Positions 10,834 through 22,860 of a DNA stretch of 64,000 nt are shown here, in pieces. Both the position numbers and the translations under genes were made by a program. Within the stretch, counting starts at the first letter, position 1; each line of letters starts with the position of its first letter. The notes beneath the pieces are model-generated. The model searched no databases, was not told where the DNA came from, and saw nothing but the letters and a program-made list of their open reading frames with translations. The stretch is from Fragum whitleyi (lineage: Eukaryota > Mollusca > Bivalvia > Cardiida > Cardiidae). The stretch is taken from assembly GCA_948146395.1 (NCBI GenBank), contig OX411545.1:20405526-20469525 (forward strand), written 5' to 3'.

Positions 10834-12680
10834 TATAATACCATCTTGTCGAACAAAGGGTTACGATCGTTTTACTTATCTTACCCTTGGCTGATTGAAT
10901 GGGTAATTTCTGTACGCGTGACGTCACGTAACGGAAAACGAGGCGGACCAATCAGTAACCTTCTTACAAAAAGGTCCGACAGCGGGAGGTATGTTAGACC
11001 AATTTACCCTGCGGCTACTTTCCAGATGTGAAATTAACCCTTAGAATTGCGCTTAACCCCTTCAGTTTTAGCTAATTGTGACACTTAGCAAGACTGAAAT
11101 ACACAATCACAAAAACTGATCGAAATTCCTATATCTGTTCAAATGACAACATATCTTTTTAATAATTTGATGGTACAGTGAAAGGTTCTCAAATTCTTCT
11201 TTTTCTACCCTCGATGACAGTGTATTACGATTTTTCAATGTTTATCTTAATTTTCAAGTTATTTAATCAATCAATACATGTTTAAGTTTTCAATGTTTTA
11301 GACCTTATCGATGGCATACTCCAATAAAGTAGAATGCATCTATATTGAAGTACGCGAAATTTAAAATTTGGAATAAATTCAATAATTAAGCAGTCTTATA
11401 AATAGAAATAATTAAGAAATGACAATTCACTTGAATTTTCATATGAATTCTTTTATTCGGGAGTTTTTCTCCTTCTTTTCCAGCAGACTTTTCTTTAAAC
11501 ACATTAAATGACAAGAGAAATAAAGAGAATAAAATATGAAAATAAATAAATAAAGAAAGAAAATAATAGAAAATTTTTTAGTAAAAATCCTCTATCTGTG
11601 TAAAATAAATCTCGTGTGAGAATATTGTGGGAGCCGAAGAATTAATCAATTTATTTGTTTATTGTTATAATTTGTCTTCATTATTTATTTATTTGTTTAT
11701 TTATTTGAATTAATTTTAATTTGATAAGTACCCATATTGCAGGTAGTCACAATGTTACGATAAATTTAAAACTTAGATTTGCTATGAAACAACTTTTTCA
11801 CGACGTTTAAAACAAAGCAATCACGTGCAATGTCCAATCCAAATCGAATTACACATGTATGTGAAATTAAAAAGGGATTATTTGATTTTTATCTCTAATA
11901 TATATATGATATATACGTGTTTTTATGTGGGGTAGTCCAAAATTTCGTGGCTACAGCTTATTCAAGTTATGATTAGGTAGTTTTTCCACCCGTTGACTAT
12001 ATTCTATGTAGTATTGAAATATATTTGCATTCAATAAAAAAAAAAAAAAAAATAAACAAAAACTGGCCATTTACTTTATTCATTTTTAGTTCATACATTT
12101 GGGGGGTTGGAGGCTTTCCCAAATGGTTTTCTATGGAACAATATGGGGGATAGATTAACTCAAAATCATTTCATGTTATTTTTGTTAGTCGGCAAAAATA
12201 CAAAACGTGTGAAAGATAATGTTTGAATTCCCAACTCACATTTTTTATGTTATTTAAGGGGATGGGGGGAGAGCTTCATAAACATTCACGGTGGACAATG
12301 AGGAAACTTTGGGCTTACTATTCCTATCATTCTGATAAAAAGGATCTGATTTATATTTTGTTGATTTTATAAATCTATCTGTCACCGAATAAAAACGCAC
12401 TAAAAAGTTAGCGTCTTCGATGCGACGCATTTTCTTTATCCAAGAATGAAGGGTTATCTACACAGTCGTCGGAATACAACAGGTTGCCATAGGGATTAAA
12501 AGGTACCGATGCCGTTTGTAAGAAGCTCTCTGATTGGCAGTCACAGAAATCGCGTTTGACCTTTTGATTGGCCGGCTAAAAATAAACCGTACAGAAAATA
12601 CCTATTCATTCAGTCAAAGGGTATTCGAGAAGATCTTATCGATTCGATACCCCTTGACTCGTGAAGATGGTATAATACAT
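10834..12680. mobile_element. Possible 1.85-kb DNA element with long diverged inverted repeats
   Basis: The left segment (10834-10985) reads ATACCATCTTGTCGAACAAAGGG, then GATTGAATGGGTAATTTCTG, then CCAATCAGTAACCTTCTTAC. The right segment (about 12500-12675), inverted, reads ATACCATCTTCACGAGTCAAGGGG, then GACTGAATGAATAGGTATTTTCTG, then CCAATCAGAGAGCTTCTTAC, in the same order. The 1.4 kb between is AT-rich (simple A/T repeats at 11500-11720, an A run near 12035) and holds no recognisable transposase. The edges are approximate. Confidence 0.55.
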
Positions 12681-12937
12681 GATTTATACTCTGACAGGGC
12701 GGCGCTTTATTAACGGTTCCTTGCATGCAAAGTTAAGATGAATAAGCTTGTTTAATTTTTTTTTTTTACTGCAAAAGATATTTTATAATATAAACGTATA
12801 AATGTTAAATCGTCGATTGGTAACCAAACCCTCACAAATTCAGCTTGAACAAGCTGAAGTTACGAGGTTTTGGTAACCAAATGATTAAATATGTTAACTT
12901 TTGCTTTAGGCACGTTAAATTTTTCATATTTTTTAGT

Positions 12938-13545
12938 TTAAGGTAGCAATGCACACATGGCGTATTTTTCCCCCGCCCAATAATTTTTTTCACAAGCTGG
13001 TAGCCATAAATCACATACGTTTGATAGACCTTATACATGTACACAATGTTTGTTGCAAAAGAAATATCTCTTTGATCAATTGCATTTGTATAGTGTGCCT
13101 TTAAAAGTATATATATAATTTTAAAGGGGAAAAATGCCACCCCCCCCCACCCGCTTTTAAAAAAAAAAAAAAAAATACACTCTGAATTTTTGTTATTTTT
13201 CGATATGTTTTAAAACTAAATTTTCCTTTGTTTGGTAAAAAAGATTTAAGATATCTTTCCATGCAAATAAGAAAGTTTTTCGTTATTTTATAGTGATCCC
13301 TTCTAATTGAATGACCTTTATAACGTATTTTATTGTTAAATTCAATGACCTACAGTCATTTAATTGATCCCAAAGGTTGAAAAGAAGTTAAAACATGAAC
13401 TTTAACCATCATTATTTAACGTTATTTCAATAAGAAGAATCCAGTGAAAACCGGCCTTTTTAAACAACGCGCCAAAGAGCCGTAAAATAAACGAAAAGCC
13501 CTTTCCGGTTAATAGAGTCGAGAGGCCGCAGTATATTGCCACCTA
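12938..13545 (-). mobile_element. TTAA-type non-autonomous element (family F), diverged copy
   Basis: Left end TTAAGGTAGCAATGCACAC and right end ATTGCCACCT mirror the ends of 43408-44164 in inverted orientation. Shared internal words include TTGATCAATTGCATTTG, ACATGTACACAATG and GCGCCAAAGAGCCGTAAAAT. It contains a C tract and an A tract at 13141-13175. Confidence 0.65.
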
Positions 13546-13719
13546 TTTACGCGCGTTAACGATTCTTGCCATCTAAGTTTTCAAGGAACCTGAAATATCG
13601 AGAGTAAACTCGCGAAAATAAGTCAAAGATAAGCCCTATAAGGAGAAAAATTACGAAGAATAACCTAGATCTATTTACTATAAAAGGATATACATGTATA
13701 GACAGATTTTACTATGGTG

Positions 13720-14200
13720 AGGACGAAACACAATCAAATACAATGTAGACCTTACTTTTGAAGGCGAAGAAGATTTTCTTTTCTTTGGGGGGGGGGGGGG
13801 ATACTACAGATAAAGAATAGTTTTGCTCTTTGTCTAGCAATGTATATACACATGTATTTACACCTAAAGATAAAAAAACTGCGACAAATTCCACGGGCGC
13901 AACTACAATTACGCACATAACGCAAATGCGTAACAACAAAAAATCCTCTTTCGAAAAATGTCGTTGATGAATGATCGTAACATCGATAACACAGCTTATC
14001 CAAGCTGTTGTTACGAAGTTTTGAGTATTCACCATCGCTCAAATCAAAGAAAAAGGGAGCGGACAGAGGACATTCGCCTCTTGTCGCAGTCCACGTATCG
14101 CCTTTATCCTATATATTCGATGTTGGTAGCCTTCTGAGTGCGTATCAATGTCAAAAACCTTGTTACGCCTATGTATTCCAAAAGATTCAAACCTTTATAA
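13720..14200 (+). repeat. Dispersed repeat family G, copy 1
   Basis: The core hairpin at about 13965-14035 is ATGATCGTAACATCGATAAC/CAGCTTATCCAAGCTG/TTGTTACGAAGTTTTGAGT. It is followed by ATTCACC...AAAGGGAGCGGACGGA-like sequence and GCCTTTATCCTATATATTC. Matches 17600-17890 and 18340-18520. A G run lies at 13788-13800. Confidence 0.65.
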
Positions 14201-14915
14201 AGTGAATACTCTGATAAGCATGGCCATCTGCACAGTCTGTAAGTTACGTTCAGGATGGCAAAAAAGTTGGTTAACGTTTGTTTAGAAATTGTAACCACCC
14301 GCTTTGCTTAAGGGAACATTTCTCAAAATAATATATTATAAAATGATCTACGTCGCGGGAATATTTTTGATATTACACGAATGTTATTACACTAGTGGAA
14401 TAACTATGCAATGAGCTCAAAGCGAATAGCAACGCTATTTTTTAACCGCGAAAGTGACGTCATAATGTATATATTGTGACGCCAGTTTTAAATGGCGTTA
14501 AAAGTTTCGCGGAAAATTGAAAGGTTGAAATTCAATAATTTTGACGTTTTTTAGCAAAATTCGGGTCATATTATAAATAGAATATAAAATTTGTGCTCAT
14601 AAAATACTGAATTTATTAAACTCTTCATCAAGAACAGATAAAAACTCGGCGCAGCCTCGTTTTTATCTGTTTATAGATGATTCGTTTAATGAATTCGGTA
14701 TTCCTTGACCACTCATTCAATATCCTCTATTTTCTTATTGGACTGCTTTGTGTGCAGACTTACACAAAAGACGCTTACTTAAATTCATTTCGTTGAGAAT
14801 TTCAAGAATTTCGCATGAGCGCAACATTAAAACTCGGATCAGTGTGTGCATTTGCTCAGCCTGGTCACTGCCTTAACTACGCACCCAATACACACAGTTA
14901 ACAACATCGTGATGT
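14201..14915. repeat. Palindromic hairpin region, no gene
   Basis: 14630-14675 has GAACAGATAAAAACTCGGCGCAGCC followed by the inverse GTTTTTATCTGTTTAT. A TGACGTCA lies at about 14456. Nothing coding was recognised. Confidence 0.4.
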
Positions 14916-15680
14916 TGAAAAGTAGAACGATTTTGGATATTTGGAAATATTTTGAATGAGAGTCTAAATCGAGTTTTGATTGGAATTTAAGGTTGATAAT
15001 TCAATATCGCTTATTTCTCCCAAACGGGATGAAATAAGCGATATTTATTTCCTCCCCTTGAAAAAATCCACGCATTTTCTATTTTAATTGTTTTTTAAGT
15101 ACCGAACAGATGCTTTGAATTCCACACCAGCCTAAAAATCGCGAAATTATTTGATCATATTCAAAAGATTTTGTTCGTCTTAAACGATCTCAAATTGTTT
15201 TTAATGAGTTCGGAGTGTTTTTGCATCGATTTAGTGAGTTTTTGAACTAAAAGAATGTAGCGCTGAGCGGGCGATTTAGAATGGTTTTGATAGAGGTGAA
15301 CATCGTGAAATTGACAGATAAATGATATTTGAATGAAATTGAATGAGTGTGTTGAGAGAAATTTTAGTGAAATTCAAGGGAGGAAATCCAATATCGCTAA
15401 TTTTGTTCAAGATGAACAAAATTAGCGATATTTATTACTTCTCTTTAAGAAAGGTTACGTAATACCCTGCTTTAAAATCTACGACAATAAAATCATAGAA
15501 TAAATGATCGATCTGGTTTAAATGTTAATCGTTCTGAACGGTTCGAAGTGTTTTCTAATTATTTTTGAGCGGTTTTGAATGGTTTGAGTGGGTTTTTGGA
15601 CTGAGTGAATGAATGGAGCGCTGAGAAAGCGATCCATCATGATTTTGATCTGAATGAGTCTTTCACGATGTTATTTACTG
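14916..15680 (+). repeat. Dispersed repeat family H, two tandem-like copies
   Basis: Two blocks, each with a hairpin built on AATATCGCT...AGCGATATT (15001-15045 and 15389-15438). Each is followed by similar text: GAGTGTTTTTGCATCGATTTAGTGAG or GAGCGGTTTTGAATGGTTTGAGTG, then GCGCTGAG...GCGATTTAGAATGGTTTTGAT. Inverted or partial copies lie at 16200-16570, 16900-17050, 25920-26140, 26370-26500 and 28320-28620. Confidence 0.65.
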
Positions 15681-16573
15681 TAGCATACAACTAATTTTCA
15701 ACTCTAAATAGAGAATGTTCCTAGCATTATTTGTATCAATCCAAGGGACTCAGTACTTCCCCATCACGCACAGTTTCGCCTTGTTGGAAATGTCACGCAC
15801 ATGCTCATTTAGTGTTTAGAAGAAACGTGGTCACAAAAAATCTTCTGTTCCAACAGAAGAGCTGATCCCTTGTGTGACCAATCAGGAACGCTGAGCGATT
15901 CTACGGAATAGACCACGGGAATTCTCCCAAAAAAAGCACAAAATTACTACACTTACGTCCGAGTTACTTTCCAGTTTACGGAAAAGTCTGAGCTATGTTC
16001 CGAATGCTGTGTGACATTTTCAACACTTTCAAATGTACGCAAACTTCCCGCCAGGGCAAGACTTTGGCCAACCTGTGTCTCCGCATAGTCTTACTATGCT
16101 TCTGCGCTCTGTAGATGCATAAGCTCCTATAGTATCTTTAGACAGACAGTCATTCTATTCATTGCACTTTTTAACTGTCCATGCTTCTTAATGTTTGCAG
16201 CACACGTACACGTCAGATTGTTGAAAATGTCACGCACAAACTCAATCTAATCAAATCCTTTTCTTCAGAACTCATATACGTCGAACGCTCGTCTATAGCC
16301 TTTCATTCTAGTCATTCTATCATTTTATTTCGTATCAATTTTCCACTTTTCAAAGAATTTCTAAATTACAATGACATTCATCCCAATCAAAACCATACAA
16401 TATAAATCGATCAGCGCTCCAACCACCATTCCAAACACTTTCACCGATCACTCAAAACACCCCGAAATTCTGCGAAAAACGTTTCGAAATCGTTCAAAAA
16501 ATGATCCAGATTGCAATCAAATCGATCAAATGATTACTTGCTTTTATTGTCTGGTGTTGATTTTTACGCATAT
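15681..16573 (-). repeat. Mixed repeat tract including inverted family H copy
   Basis: 15777-15812 and 16200-16240 carry half-ends of MITE family D (GTTGGAAATGTCACGCAC). 15930-16020 matches the inverse of 33280-33345. 16240-16570 is family H in inverse orientation (AATCAAAACC, GATCAGCGCTCC, CACTCAAAACACC). Confidence 0.5.
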
Positions 16574-16806
16574 GGGACCCGTTTTACTAAATTTCTTACG
16601 AAAAAAAAAATAATCGTAAGTCAAAATCATGAATACTAGATCTATCTATTGTTTGCATTCATTGTTAGTTTCTGCCTTGCAATATCTCATTAGAATCGTC
16701 TTTAGAAGACGATTCCAATGAGATGATGCATTGCAGAATTTCACATTACTTTAACTTCTGACTTACGGAAAAAGGATCGTAAGTTGTTTAGTGCAACAGG
16801 CTCCTG
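16574..16806 (+). mobile_element. Palindromic MITE family A, best copy
   Basis: TIRs are CCCGTTTTACTAAATTTC then CTTACG..., with AATCGTAAGTC on the left and GATCGTAAGTTGTTTAGTGC on the right. The central hairpin is AATATCTCATTAGAATCGTC / GACGATTCCAATGAGAT. About 233 bp. Confidence 0.75.
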
Positions 16807-17362
16807 ATTTTTCCGTTAATTCACAAATTCATAAAGGTTTGTAGACTTTAACAGGGGCCTTTAATATATATTGAGAGCCCCTGATTTTAACAAAGGTGGG
16901 TAAAAAATATTGCTGATTTCAACCTAATGGACGAAATTATGTTTTACTCACTTGAAAATCATTCGACACTCACTCATCACTCTCATTCGATTTCATTCCA
17001 AAATCATTCAAAATCATTCAACTTATCGATTTAACGATGTTCCTAATTGTATATAATTCACTTGTCACATGCAAATGGGGGATGAAAAAATTGGAAGAAA
17101 ATAAAACTTGAAACAAAGAATGTCTTTTCCGCCACAATTTCTAATTTTTGTAACACATATATAAGCATTAAAAAATTGTTTTAAAATAAACAACAGAAAA
17201 TTTACTGAAGAAAAAGAAAAACAACCCAACAAAATGCATTATGAAGACATGTATAGCCCATGTAAGTTTTATCGTTAGTTAATAGTCATTTATTTTTTAG
17301 TTCGATTACGACGTAAGCTAAAGGCTTATAGAAACGCTTCCTGATGATTTCACGTCCCTGAG

Positions 17363-17384
17363 AGAGAGAGAGAGACGATGATTT
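17363..17384. repeat. Short (GA)n microsatellite
   Basis: GAGAGAGAGAGAGACG, a simple repeat. Confidence 0.8.
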
Positions 17385-17545
17385 AAACCCTCTGCTGCCC
17401 AATTTTACAGCTTGGTGAACTGGGGCTGGCTTTTATGTGTTTTTGCCCATAAACACATCCCGGCGACGGTGGGGCTAAAACCATACACCTCTGGGTCACG
17501 GGTCGAGTGCATATACCACTAGGCCACCGAGGCAGTCACGCGACG
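17385..17545 (-). mobile_element. tRNA-like SINE fragment of a second type
   Basis: On the minus strand, GCCTCGGTGGCCTAGTGGTAT is tRNA-like (A box TGGCCTAGTGG), followed by GGTTTTAGCCCCACCGTCGCC. The body is unlike the other SINEs. A related head lies near 30640-30690. Confidence 0.45.
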
Positions 17546-17579
17546 TCAATAGGGGTGGCTTTTTCGTTATAGAAGACAA

Positions 17580-17890
17580 CGGAAATTATGTGAGAATAGA
17601 AATTGCGTAACTCCCATTACGCAATATACGCAAGTGCGTAAAATAAATAAGTCTATGTTGAAAAATATCGTTGATGAATGATCAAAGCATCGAAACTACA
17701 GCTTATTCAAGCTGTAGTTACGATGTTTTGATTATTCACCAACGCCCAAATCATAAAAAAGGGAGCGGACGGAGAGCATTCATCTTTGGATACAGTTCTC
17801 GTATCACCTTTATCCTATATATTCTTTGGCTGTCGCCTTCTTGGTGCGTATAAAAATCCTAGATACGCCTTTTGAATATGCAATCATTCA
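17580..17890 (+). repeat. Family G, copy 2
   Basis: Hairpin at 17668-17742: CATCGAAACTACAGCTT/ATTC/AAGCTGTAGTTACGATG, then TTATTCACCAACGCCC, AAAAGGGAGCGGACGG and TTTATCCTATATATTC. Confidence 0.7.
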
Positions 17891-17936
17891 AAAGACAACC
17901 TAGTGCTGAAAGGTCGTAATGGCCTTTGTAACAGTA

Positions 17937-18335
17937 TTTGTATAATGGATAATCGTTCTTATCAGTGTAAGATCGATTTATATTTCATTGAGTGAACACC
18001 AATAACTATATTTTCACCAGTGACGGAACCACGAGTGTAAATATAGCTTTTGTTGTTCACGAAATGAAATATCAATCGATCTTACTCGAAAGAAAAACGG
18101 TTATTCTTTTTCTTTAATGAAAAAATGAGATGTGAAAAAAATTGGGACAAATTTTCTAAAAGCGCGTAATGGTGACGTCACTTTTGGGGGCTCTGCTTAG
18201 ATACTGTCAGATAGGGTGAAACGAACGAAAGCAGAGTATAAGTTTTTGATAATTTCACTGACTTGGCAGTGAATTTTTCAAGTGATAATCTACTGATTTT
18301 CTTGAAAATTCAAGGAAAAGCATTAAAGAATACGT
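17937..18335 (+). repeat. Family B, copy 3
   Basis: Hairpin arms AACTATATTTTCACCAGTGAC and CGAGTGTAAATATAGCTTTTG, then a TGACGTCA at about 18174, GATAATTTCACTGACTTGG and TCAAGTGATAATC. Confidence 0.75.
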
Positions 18336-18339
18336 TTAT

Positions 18340-18525
18340 CATATTATCTTATTCAAGCTGTAGTTTCGATGTTTTGATTATTCACCAATGCTCAAACTAT
18401 AAAAAGGGAGCGTACGGAGGGCATTCATTTGTCACAGTCCACAAATCGCCTTTATCCTATTTATTTGGTTGTCGCCTTCTGAGTGCGTAATAATTTCAAA
18501 GTTCTAGATACGCCCATGGTTACAA
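18340..18525 (+). repeat. Family G, truncated copy 3
   Basis: Starts at the hairpin centre (CTTATTCAAGCTGTAGTTTCG); the left arm is lost. The rest follows the family to GAGTGCGTA. It abuts the family B copy. Confidence 0.65.
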
Positions 18526-18599
18526 AATTTTGACATGCCTGCATGAGTTATCTTCCCTCGAATGGTACTGGTAGATTTTTCTCTTTATTTTCATTTTTT

Positions 18600-18778
18600 G
18601 TGTGTGAAAATATATAATACATACTTAGTGTTTTGTATGAAAAAAAATATCTAACGGGTTTTGGAGAAATTGATCATTGTCGAGGCTCTGCCGAGACAAT
18701 TATCAATTCTCACAACCAAGTAAGATATTTTTTTTCATACAATACACTAAGTATGTATTATATTTATCTTATAACCTC
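18600..18778. repeat. Palindrome of about 175 bp
   Basis: Arms AATACATACTTAGTGTTTTG / ATACACTAAGTATGTATT and AAAAAAAATATCTAAC / AAGATATTTTTTTTC, with a central GTCGAGGCTCTGCCGAGAC hairpin. Similar CGAGnCTCTGCCnCG-like loops occur in family B and at 14650. Confidence 0.75.
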
Positions 18779-18984
18779 TATTTGTCATGTTTTCGTCGAT
18801 GTTTCTAACTGAAATGCAAGTTTCTAAAAATAACTGCATTATATCATTGTTCTAAAAATAACTATGTGATATCATATAAAAAAATATCATATGGGTTGTT
18901 ATCACACGGATATTTGTATAGAAATAAGATAAATCATAATATCGCTTTAGGTCTTGCTTAAGCTAAACATTGACTAGTAGATAT

Positions 18985-19280
18985 AAAACATATATTTTTG
19001 ATAGACCTTATACATATACACAATGACTGTTGCTTATGAACTATTTCTATGGTAAATTACATTTACATTATATGTTTCCAAAAGTAAAAATTGCACTAAT
19101 TTGGGTAAATTTGAAGTGGAAAAAGCCACAAAAACTTTTTCTAAGAAAATGCACAACTTGCACTTGCGTGCAAAGCGGGGTACATTTGGGAAACTGTTCG
19201 CACCGTTTCGTCATCCTGAACGCAGGGCTGGTATAATTAAAAAACGCACAAAACGCCATGTAAAAACAAATACTCTCTTC
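18985..19280 (-). repeat. Partial family F plus related palindrome arm
   Basis: GATAGACCTTATACATATACACAATG and AATTGCACTAATTTGGGTAA, then GGAAAAAGCCACAAAAAC, match inverted 43790-43930. 19150-19240 (GCAAAGCGGGGTACATTTGG, CATCCTGAACGCAGGGCTGG) matches one arm of 50404-50545. Confidence 0.5.
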
Positions 19281-20190
19281 CGGTTGGTTGAGTTCGGGTT
19301 TACCGATTTCCATTTCTTTCTTAATTGATAAAGATTATACACATCAAGTCACACGAAATTGGTTAGGAGTTTGTCTAAAATCATTTTTAAGTTGGAATGC
19401 GGAGCAATTCCAACTTAGATTTAACAAAACCGCAAAATGAACACAAGATAATTTCATTTCGGGTTTTTTGAGAACACATATCACGTGAACAGGATGTGAA
19501 TACACTTCGGCCTACTTTGTATATCTCAACTTGACATAGACATAGTTAATTACACCAAAAAGTAATAATGTTGTACAATTACACAACTTTCACTTCATGT
19601 ATATCATTAACACGCTTATTTATGTTTTAAATGACATTTATTATAAGTTGCGTACGAATTTACTAGTATCACATGTTTGCATACTATATTTGGAAATCAT
19701 GTGATAAGTCAAGTCCAAAAAAGTCAGCTATTGACAATAGCACAGGCCAATCACGTGATCTACTTATTTGGTAATTTCGCAACTTGTTTTTCGTAGAATT
19801 ATAGCTTCTTTTAGAGGTCTAGTTTCTCTTTCTGAACGACCCTATCACGCAACAAAATAGATAGAATATTTTGTACCTTATTGTTTCTTAAACCACCATT
19901 AGAAACGCGCAACATCTACAGATTATTTATCTGTACTAAAAACCCGATCAAGCAAATGTTCTCTTTTTATTTCTCTATGCAATCTTTTACCCCGTGTACT
20001 CCCATATGGCACGAGTTGACCTCTCGCGTGTGTAAACAAAAGCCGTTTCCTGATTGGTTTTACCACAAGGGATGACACACTACGATTTTATGTGCCCTTT
20101 TATGAATGAAATCTGTACTCCTGAGTTACGAAAGGTCAAGTTTACAAACGAATGGAATGTTCCTATATGGCCCAAAATCTCATAAAAACA
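19281..20190. other. No gene recognised
   Basis: A small inverted repeat near 19393-19418 (AAGTTGGAATGC/GCAATTCCAACTT). Otherwise AT-rich with no supported feature. Confidence 0.45.
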
Positions 20191-20192
20191 TA

Positions 20193-21323
20193 CGAGGGTT
20201 GTCCGGAAAGTTCGTAGACAGTCTAAAATTCTCATCAATTACTTCCTTTTTATTCATAATTCTATGTTAATCGCTACCCTAATTATCACTGACTTCATAC
20301 CCGAAGAAAAATGTTCAACATTTTTTTGACATGTATATGTCAGTTGCCTTAACAGCCCCACCTCGCGGTGCATGGAACACGTTGAAATTATAAACGTTTA
20401 CCGATAACGATTGAGTACTAAAACAACTTTTTATAGGCTTCTATAGTTTGAGAATAACAAAATTAACATGTATTTTGTGCCCATTTTATGAGTTTTATCT
20501 TTTAATATTTTCATGATGATCGCTTCATAAATACTCGAATGAATGAGGAATATTATAGCAAACCACGCGCCAAATTTAACGGAAAAATGACGCCGTAACA
20601 CGTTGCGGTGGCCTGAGCAGCGTCTAATCTGCATATTTCTTAAGAATATGAGAAACGCGAAGAAATATACACCTGGACCTTTTCTTTTTTGAAAGAAAAA
20701 AATCATTTAGATAATAAATAAAACAAAAAAATGAGTTTTGCGCATATTTTGGTATGGCTTTAATGAAAACAAACGTTATAAGTCTACTGTTATCAAGGAT
20801 ACACATGACCTTGATTTGCCTCGGCAACCAACCAGCATTGTTTGAAACATTTATTGTTAATTGGCGGCATCTTGAAATTCAGTTGAATTCCTTTGGTCTT
20901 GGATTTATGTAAAAAGCGGCAAAATTTAGTGTTCATTTTTTTTATTGGTTACAAGCAATACACATTTATTCTAAAAGTGGACAAGGCTTGCTTTTTTTCA
21001 TTCATGACATTGTACAACGGGAAGGTTGAAATTTGGGCAAAACGTCGAAAATAACTGTAATTGGTACTTCAATAGATTCGACTAAAAGTAGCCGTAGTTT
21101 TACGTCGACGCCAGATTGTGCGTTACGTCCTTTTGTGCTCCGCGACAACTAACATGCCTTTACAAAATTCAATGTAAATTCATTATTTACTAGAGAATCT
21201 CCTTGAAAATTTGCATAATGGTTCTTTGAATAAAATTTAATATTAACGCGCAATGTTAAAAAACCCTAGATATACTGTTTTTATGTACTAGACGATGTCT
21301 ACGAACTTTCCGGACAATCCTTG
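20193..21323. mobile_element. Mariner/Tc1-type element, 1131 bp, with TIRs and TA duplication
   Basis: The ends are CGAGGGTTGTCCGGAAAGTT and, inverted, CAAGGATTGTCCGGAAAGTT; both continue CGTAGAC, with 2 mismatches over about 27 bp. TA flanks both sides (20191-20192 and 21324-21325). Size is close to a full mariner. I cannot find a transposase frame: the longest open stretches (91 and 67 codons) have no DDE-type motif, so the interior is decayed or non-transposase cargo. Confidence 0.85.
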
Positions 21324-21670
21324 TAAACGCGCATCAATTGACCGTGACCAACCTTGATATGAAGTAACCCATTACTAGACGACTAATGCTCTCAAATGCC
21401 CCAGCAATTTACACCTCTCGTCTATATCTCAAACTTTGTTGTTGCATTCTTGTGTAATATAAATATTTTGTTTCGGTTACGAGTATTTTTGTATCATTTT
21501 CTCCAAATCCCATTCCGTGTTTTTTCGTTTCGAACATGGGCGGAAAAAACAGGGGATATAACCATTTCGGCACGATTTACTTTAAATATATATGCATGCC
21601 GTTCTTATTTTGAACTCATACAAATTAAAAAGAATAAATAATTATCAAAAAAAAGATCTAATTTTAATCA

Positions 21671-21872
21671 ATAACATAATATATAACTAGCATACTTAAC
21701 CTGTAGCTGCGATGTTTCACTTGTGCAAAAATACGCACGTGCGCAGTCCTTTAAGTATCATTGAACATTTCATATGATGTCATAACATAATATATAACTA
21801 GCATACTTAACCTGTAGCTGCGATGTTTCACTTGTGCAAAAATACGCACGTGCGCAGTCCTTTAAGTATCAG
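21671..21872 (+). repeat. Recent 111-bp tandem duplication
   Basis: The unit ATAACATAATATATAACTAG... starts at 21671 and again at 21782. About 89 bp are identical, including AAAATACGCACGTGCGCAG, after which the copies diverge. Confidence 0.9.
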
Positions 21873-21961
21873 TGAAGATTTAAGTTAAATACAAGTTTAA
21901 CACAAGTTAAATACAGCCTTTGCTTTTATCAAATATCTGAACGAGTTCACCAACCCAACGT

Positions 21962-22239
21962 AGCCGCCACCATAGCGCAGTTAGTTAGGCATAAGACTTC
22001 CAATATGGAAGTCGTGGGTTCGATCCCCGGTGGCGGCAAATATCCTTTCCGACGTTTGTCTCTCACCAATGGGTAGATAATCGTAAACCTATGTGAGTTA
22101 GAAGTTGGAGGCTAGAAAAGGGTGTAATGGTAGTACAGGTGAAAGAAATACCAGGAATCCATTGTTAGGTGCTCCGGCCGCCGCGATATAACTGCGAAAT
22201 TGTTGAAAGCGACGTAAAACCCATTCAAACAAACAAACA
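21962..22239 (+). mobile_element. Intact tRNA-derived SINE with 10-bp target duplication
   Basis: The head starts GCCGCCACC and carries A box TAGCGCAGTTAG, B box GGTTCGATCCC and the closing strand GGTGGCGGC (9 bp, fully complementary to the start). The body includes CTCACCAATGGGTAGATAAT. The tail is GTTGAAAGCGACGTAAAACC then (CAAA)n. The target duplication AACCCAACGT lies at 21952-21961 and 22240-22249. It could belong to a molluscan V-SINE family such as RUDI; I cannot confirm this. Confidence 0.9.
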
Positions 22240-22379
22240 AACCCAACGTGTTTTGCCTTCAGGTCCAGTCTGTTCTACTCCCACCGGAATACCTACACTA
22301 CTCATGAGCAATTATGCTCTTTTCTCCTCGATTCGCGCAAATTAATCATATCATCTGCGCGTGCATTGATTTAAGGTGA

Positions 22380-22860
22380 GCACTAATATATTTTTTTGGT
22401 TAACTATTGTATATATTATATTTTCTTGGCATACTTAAGTAATCCTTTATCAGACTACAATAAATATTGTTATTAGATGAAAATATGTCTTTTATAGGCA
22501 CAGCTTATATCTCTATATGTAAAATAATTTTAAACTTAATCATTTTCTCCAAAACCTAAAAGATGGATATCGACCAAATATCGCTTGAGTTATCCTTTGG
22601 TGACCCTTTACCAGATTACAAAAAATATTGTGATAAGATGAAAATATGTCCTTAATCACCTGCTTAAGCCGCTTTACTTATTGATTTTTTCAGAAGAAAT
22701 ATGATTTCCTTTGCTCTACAAACAGCTTAATTTCAAAATGGTTTGACTCTTACTTCTGTGAAAGCTTTTAACTAGTTCAACTTGTTTTTTCTTCACATTC
22801 TTGCAAATGAACACGTTTAAGAGCACCATCATACCCCCAACTCAGAAGTAGAGGAGCATA
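22380..22860 (+). repeat. Two degenerate units of about 180 bp
   Basis: Both contain TCCTTTNNNAGACTACAATAAATATTG-like text and GATGAAAATATGTCYTT (near 22440-22500 and 22600-22655). No coding signal was seen. Confidence 0.45.

Noticed and set aside
12832..13140. 102-codon minus-strand frame
   Set aside because: Falls on the family F element and low-complexity sequence.
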